This document shows positions 6,296-7,308 of a stretch of DNA of 7,308 nt, one piece after another. The notes below the pieces were generated by a model. It was not told where the DNA came from. It did no database searches and saw only the letters and a program-made list of their open reading frames with translations. Each line of letters begins with the position of its first letter. The stretch's first letter is position 1. The DNA is from an uncultured euryarchaeote (GTDB lineage: Archaea > Thermoplasmatota > Poseidoniia > Poseidoniales > Thalassarchaeaceae), in the NCBI GenBank assembly GCA_937901365.1, contig CALCEF010000061.1:1-7308 (forward strand), given 5' to 3'. A program made the translations under genes and the position numbers.

Positions 6296-7308
6296 ATGTG
6301 GCTGACCATGGTGGTCGGTTTGCAGGTGTTTATCGCACCCGTTCTTGCATTCACGGTAACATACATCCTGAAGATGGATTGGGATACGTACACCTTTTCA
6401 CTTCAAATCCATCTGCTACCTTGGATTATCAGTGCCGCAATCATGTATGGAATCGTTTCACTTGTGCTCGGTTTGGCCGCTGGTGGTTACATGCCAAATC
6501 GAGTCGCTGATGCAGGAGGATGGATGGCATTTTTCCGATTGACGGGGAGGATACGCGATGCGGATTTGGTCGATCGAGCCCGATACAACCTCATCCAATC
6601 TCCTTACGGAAAAGTGACGCGAATCGTCCATCAAGAAGTGAGAATCAATGGTCGGCCTTTGCTTGAGGTTCACGGTGGATTGCAACTGTTGGCCGCACCG
6701 CTACAAATTATCCTAATCATGTTGCCACTTCTGGTTCTGAGGTTTGTTCCTGAAGAATGGCTGCAGGAACGGAGGGTGATGGAGTTGGCTCTGTTGGTCT
6801 ATCTGGTTGGTTTGGTCATCGGCCTGAGATTTTTCCCCAAATTTGCTTCAAAGGTCGTCGGTGTTGCTGCAATTGCCAGACGAATCTTGGTTGACCGAAC
6901 CAAATTGGGTTGGCTGTTCCCAGTATTGCTGCTGTGGATCGTTGAGCGAGTCATCGTCGATTTGGCCTTCCAAGGATTGGGGCTGGATTATGGACGATGG
7001 GAGGATATCGAAGTGGAACGAGGTGTGCTCGAAGCAATCCTCCCAGGTGAAGTCGACATCCCTGAATCGAGCTTCCTTGATCTGCTGGTAGCACTCTCAC
7101 TATTGCCGATGGCAATTTTCACGACCATGGCAGTACTCGGTGGCGGGGAACAGGACCCTCCACGCTGGTTCATTGGCATTGAAGGTGAATGGTTTCCATT
7201 GAACCAGGAAGAGGCTGTGGGTTTGCCCGCACCAGGTGAAACCACCGAGGGTACTGGGACCGATGTCCATGAAGAGACTGAGGATGGAGAAGAAGTACTG
7301 GACGAAGA
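6296..7308 (+). CDS. Six-helix integral membrane protein of unknown function (3' end outside window)
   Basis: I do not recognise this family. The 337 visible codons predict membrane helices at about 5-25, 40-62, 129-150, 161-180, 203-226 and 258-282. Loops 66-128 and 181-203 are rich in Arg/Lys, which by the positive-inside rule makes them cytoplasmic and puts both ends inside. The 63-residue first cytoplasmic loop (GRIRDADLVDRARYNL at 84-99, then KVTRIVHQEVRINGRPLLEVHGG) could be a small folded unit. The outer loop 227-257 is acidic. Helix 5 carries Glu217, Arg218 and Asp222, unusual in a membrane span and possibly functional. From about 283 the chain is soluble, with WFIGIEGEWFP (291-301) and then a strongly acidic tail still open at the window edge. 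The ATG at 6296 is the first ATG after the in-frame TGA at 6179; no clear ribosome-binding site precedes it, and Met5 is an alternative. It is divergent from the surface-protein gene, so a shared function is not implied. Confidence 0.8.
   Translation, partial: MWLTMVVGLQVFIAPVLAFTVTYILKMDWDTYTFSLQIHLLPWIISAAIMYGIVSLVLGLAAGGYMPNRVADAGGWMAFFRLTGRIRDADLVDRARYNLIQSPYGKVTRIVHQEVRINGRPLLEVHGGLQLLAAPLQIILIMLPLLVLRFVPEEWLQERRVMELALLVYLVGLVIGLRFFPKFASKVVGVAAIARRILVDRTKLGWLFPVLLLWIVERVIVDLAFQGLGLDYGRWEDIEVERGVLEAILPGEVDIPESSFLDLLVALSLLPMAIFTTMAVLGGGEQDPPRWFIGIEGEWFPLNQEEAVGLPAPGETTEGTGTDVHEETEDGEEVLDE

Noticed and set aside
1..7308. CRISPR array, tRNA/rRNA genes, insertion sequences
   Set aside because: No regularly spaced repeats, no cloverleaf-like or rRNA sequence, no transposase or terminal repeats were seen on either strand.

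Overview
The window looks archaeal. Its best-recognised gene encodes a group II chaperonin (thermosome) ending in a Gly-Met tail. It sits beside a long secreted, membrane-anchored protein of repeated beta-sandwich domains. The balanced base composition, the acidic surface protein and its cytoplasmic tail ending in an LPxGWTMEQW-type motif suggest a marine Thermoplasmatota lineage, possibly Marine Group II / Poseidoniales. That placement is inference from memory of such proteins and was not tested.

Layout: three genes read leftward (minus strand) and one reads rightward. From right to left, the minus-strand genes are a 1141-residue surface protein (6097 to 2672), the thermosome (2593 to 965), and a [4Fe-4S] ferredoxin fused to a CysJ-type flavodoxin domain (863 to beyond the left edge). 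The gaps are 78 and 101 bases, so they may be co-transcribed but are not tightly packed. The plus-strand gene (6296 to beyond the right edge) encodes a six-helix membrane protein of unknown function and diverges from the surface protein across a 198-base gap.

Each of the three intergenic spaces holds a short hairpin with the same 3-base loop (TAC on the plus strand, GTA on the minus strand). Two are perfect 15-base palindromes sharing the core CCCTACGGG. The third is a longer stem upstream of the surface protein. None has a T-run after it. This recurring element is the least explained feature of the window.

Functionally the genes do not form one obvious pathway: a cell-surface protein, a cytosolic protein-folding machine, an electron-transfer flavoprotein (probably feeding sulfite reductase or a similar acceptor), and an unknown membrane protein. 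The points most worth a second look are the ferredoxin-flavodoxin fusion, the shared hairpins, the unusual nucleotide-pocket motifs of the thermosome, and the surface protein's Pro-rich cytoplasmic tail with its conserved-looking terminal motif. I found no RNA gene, CRISPR array or mobile element.
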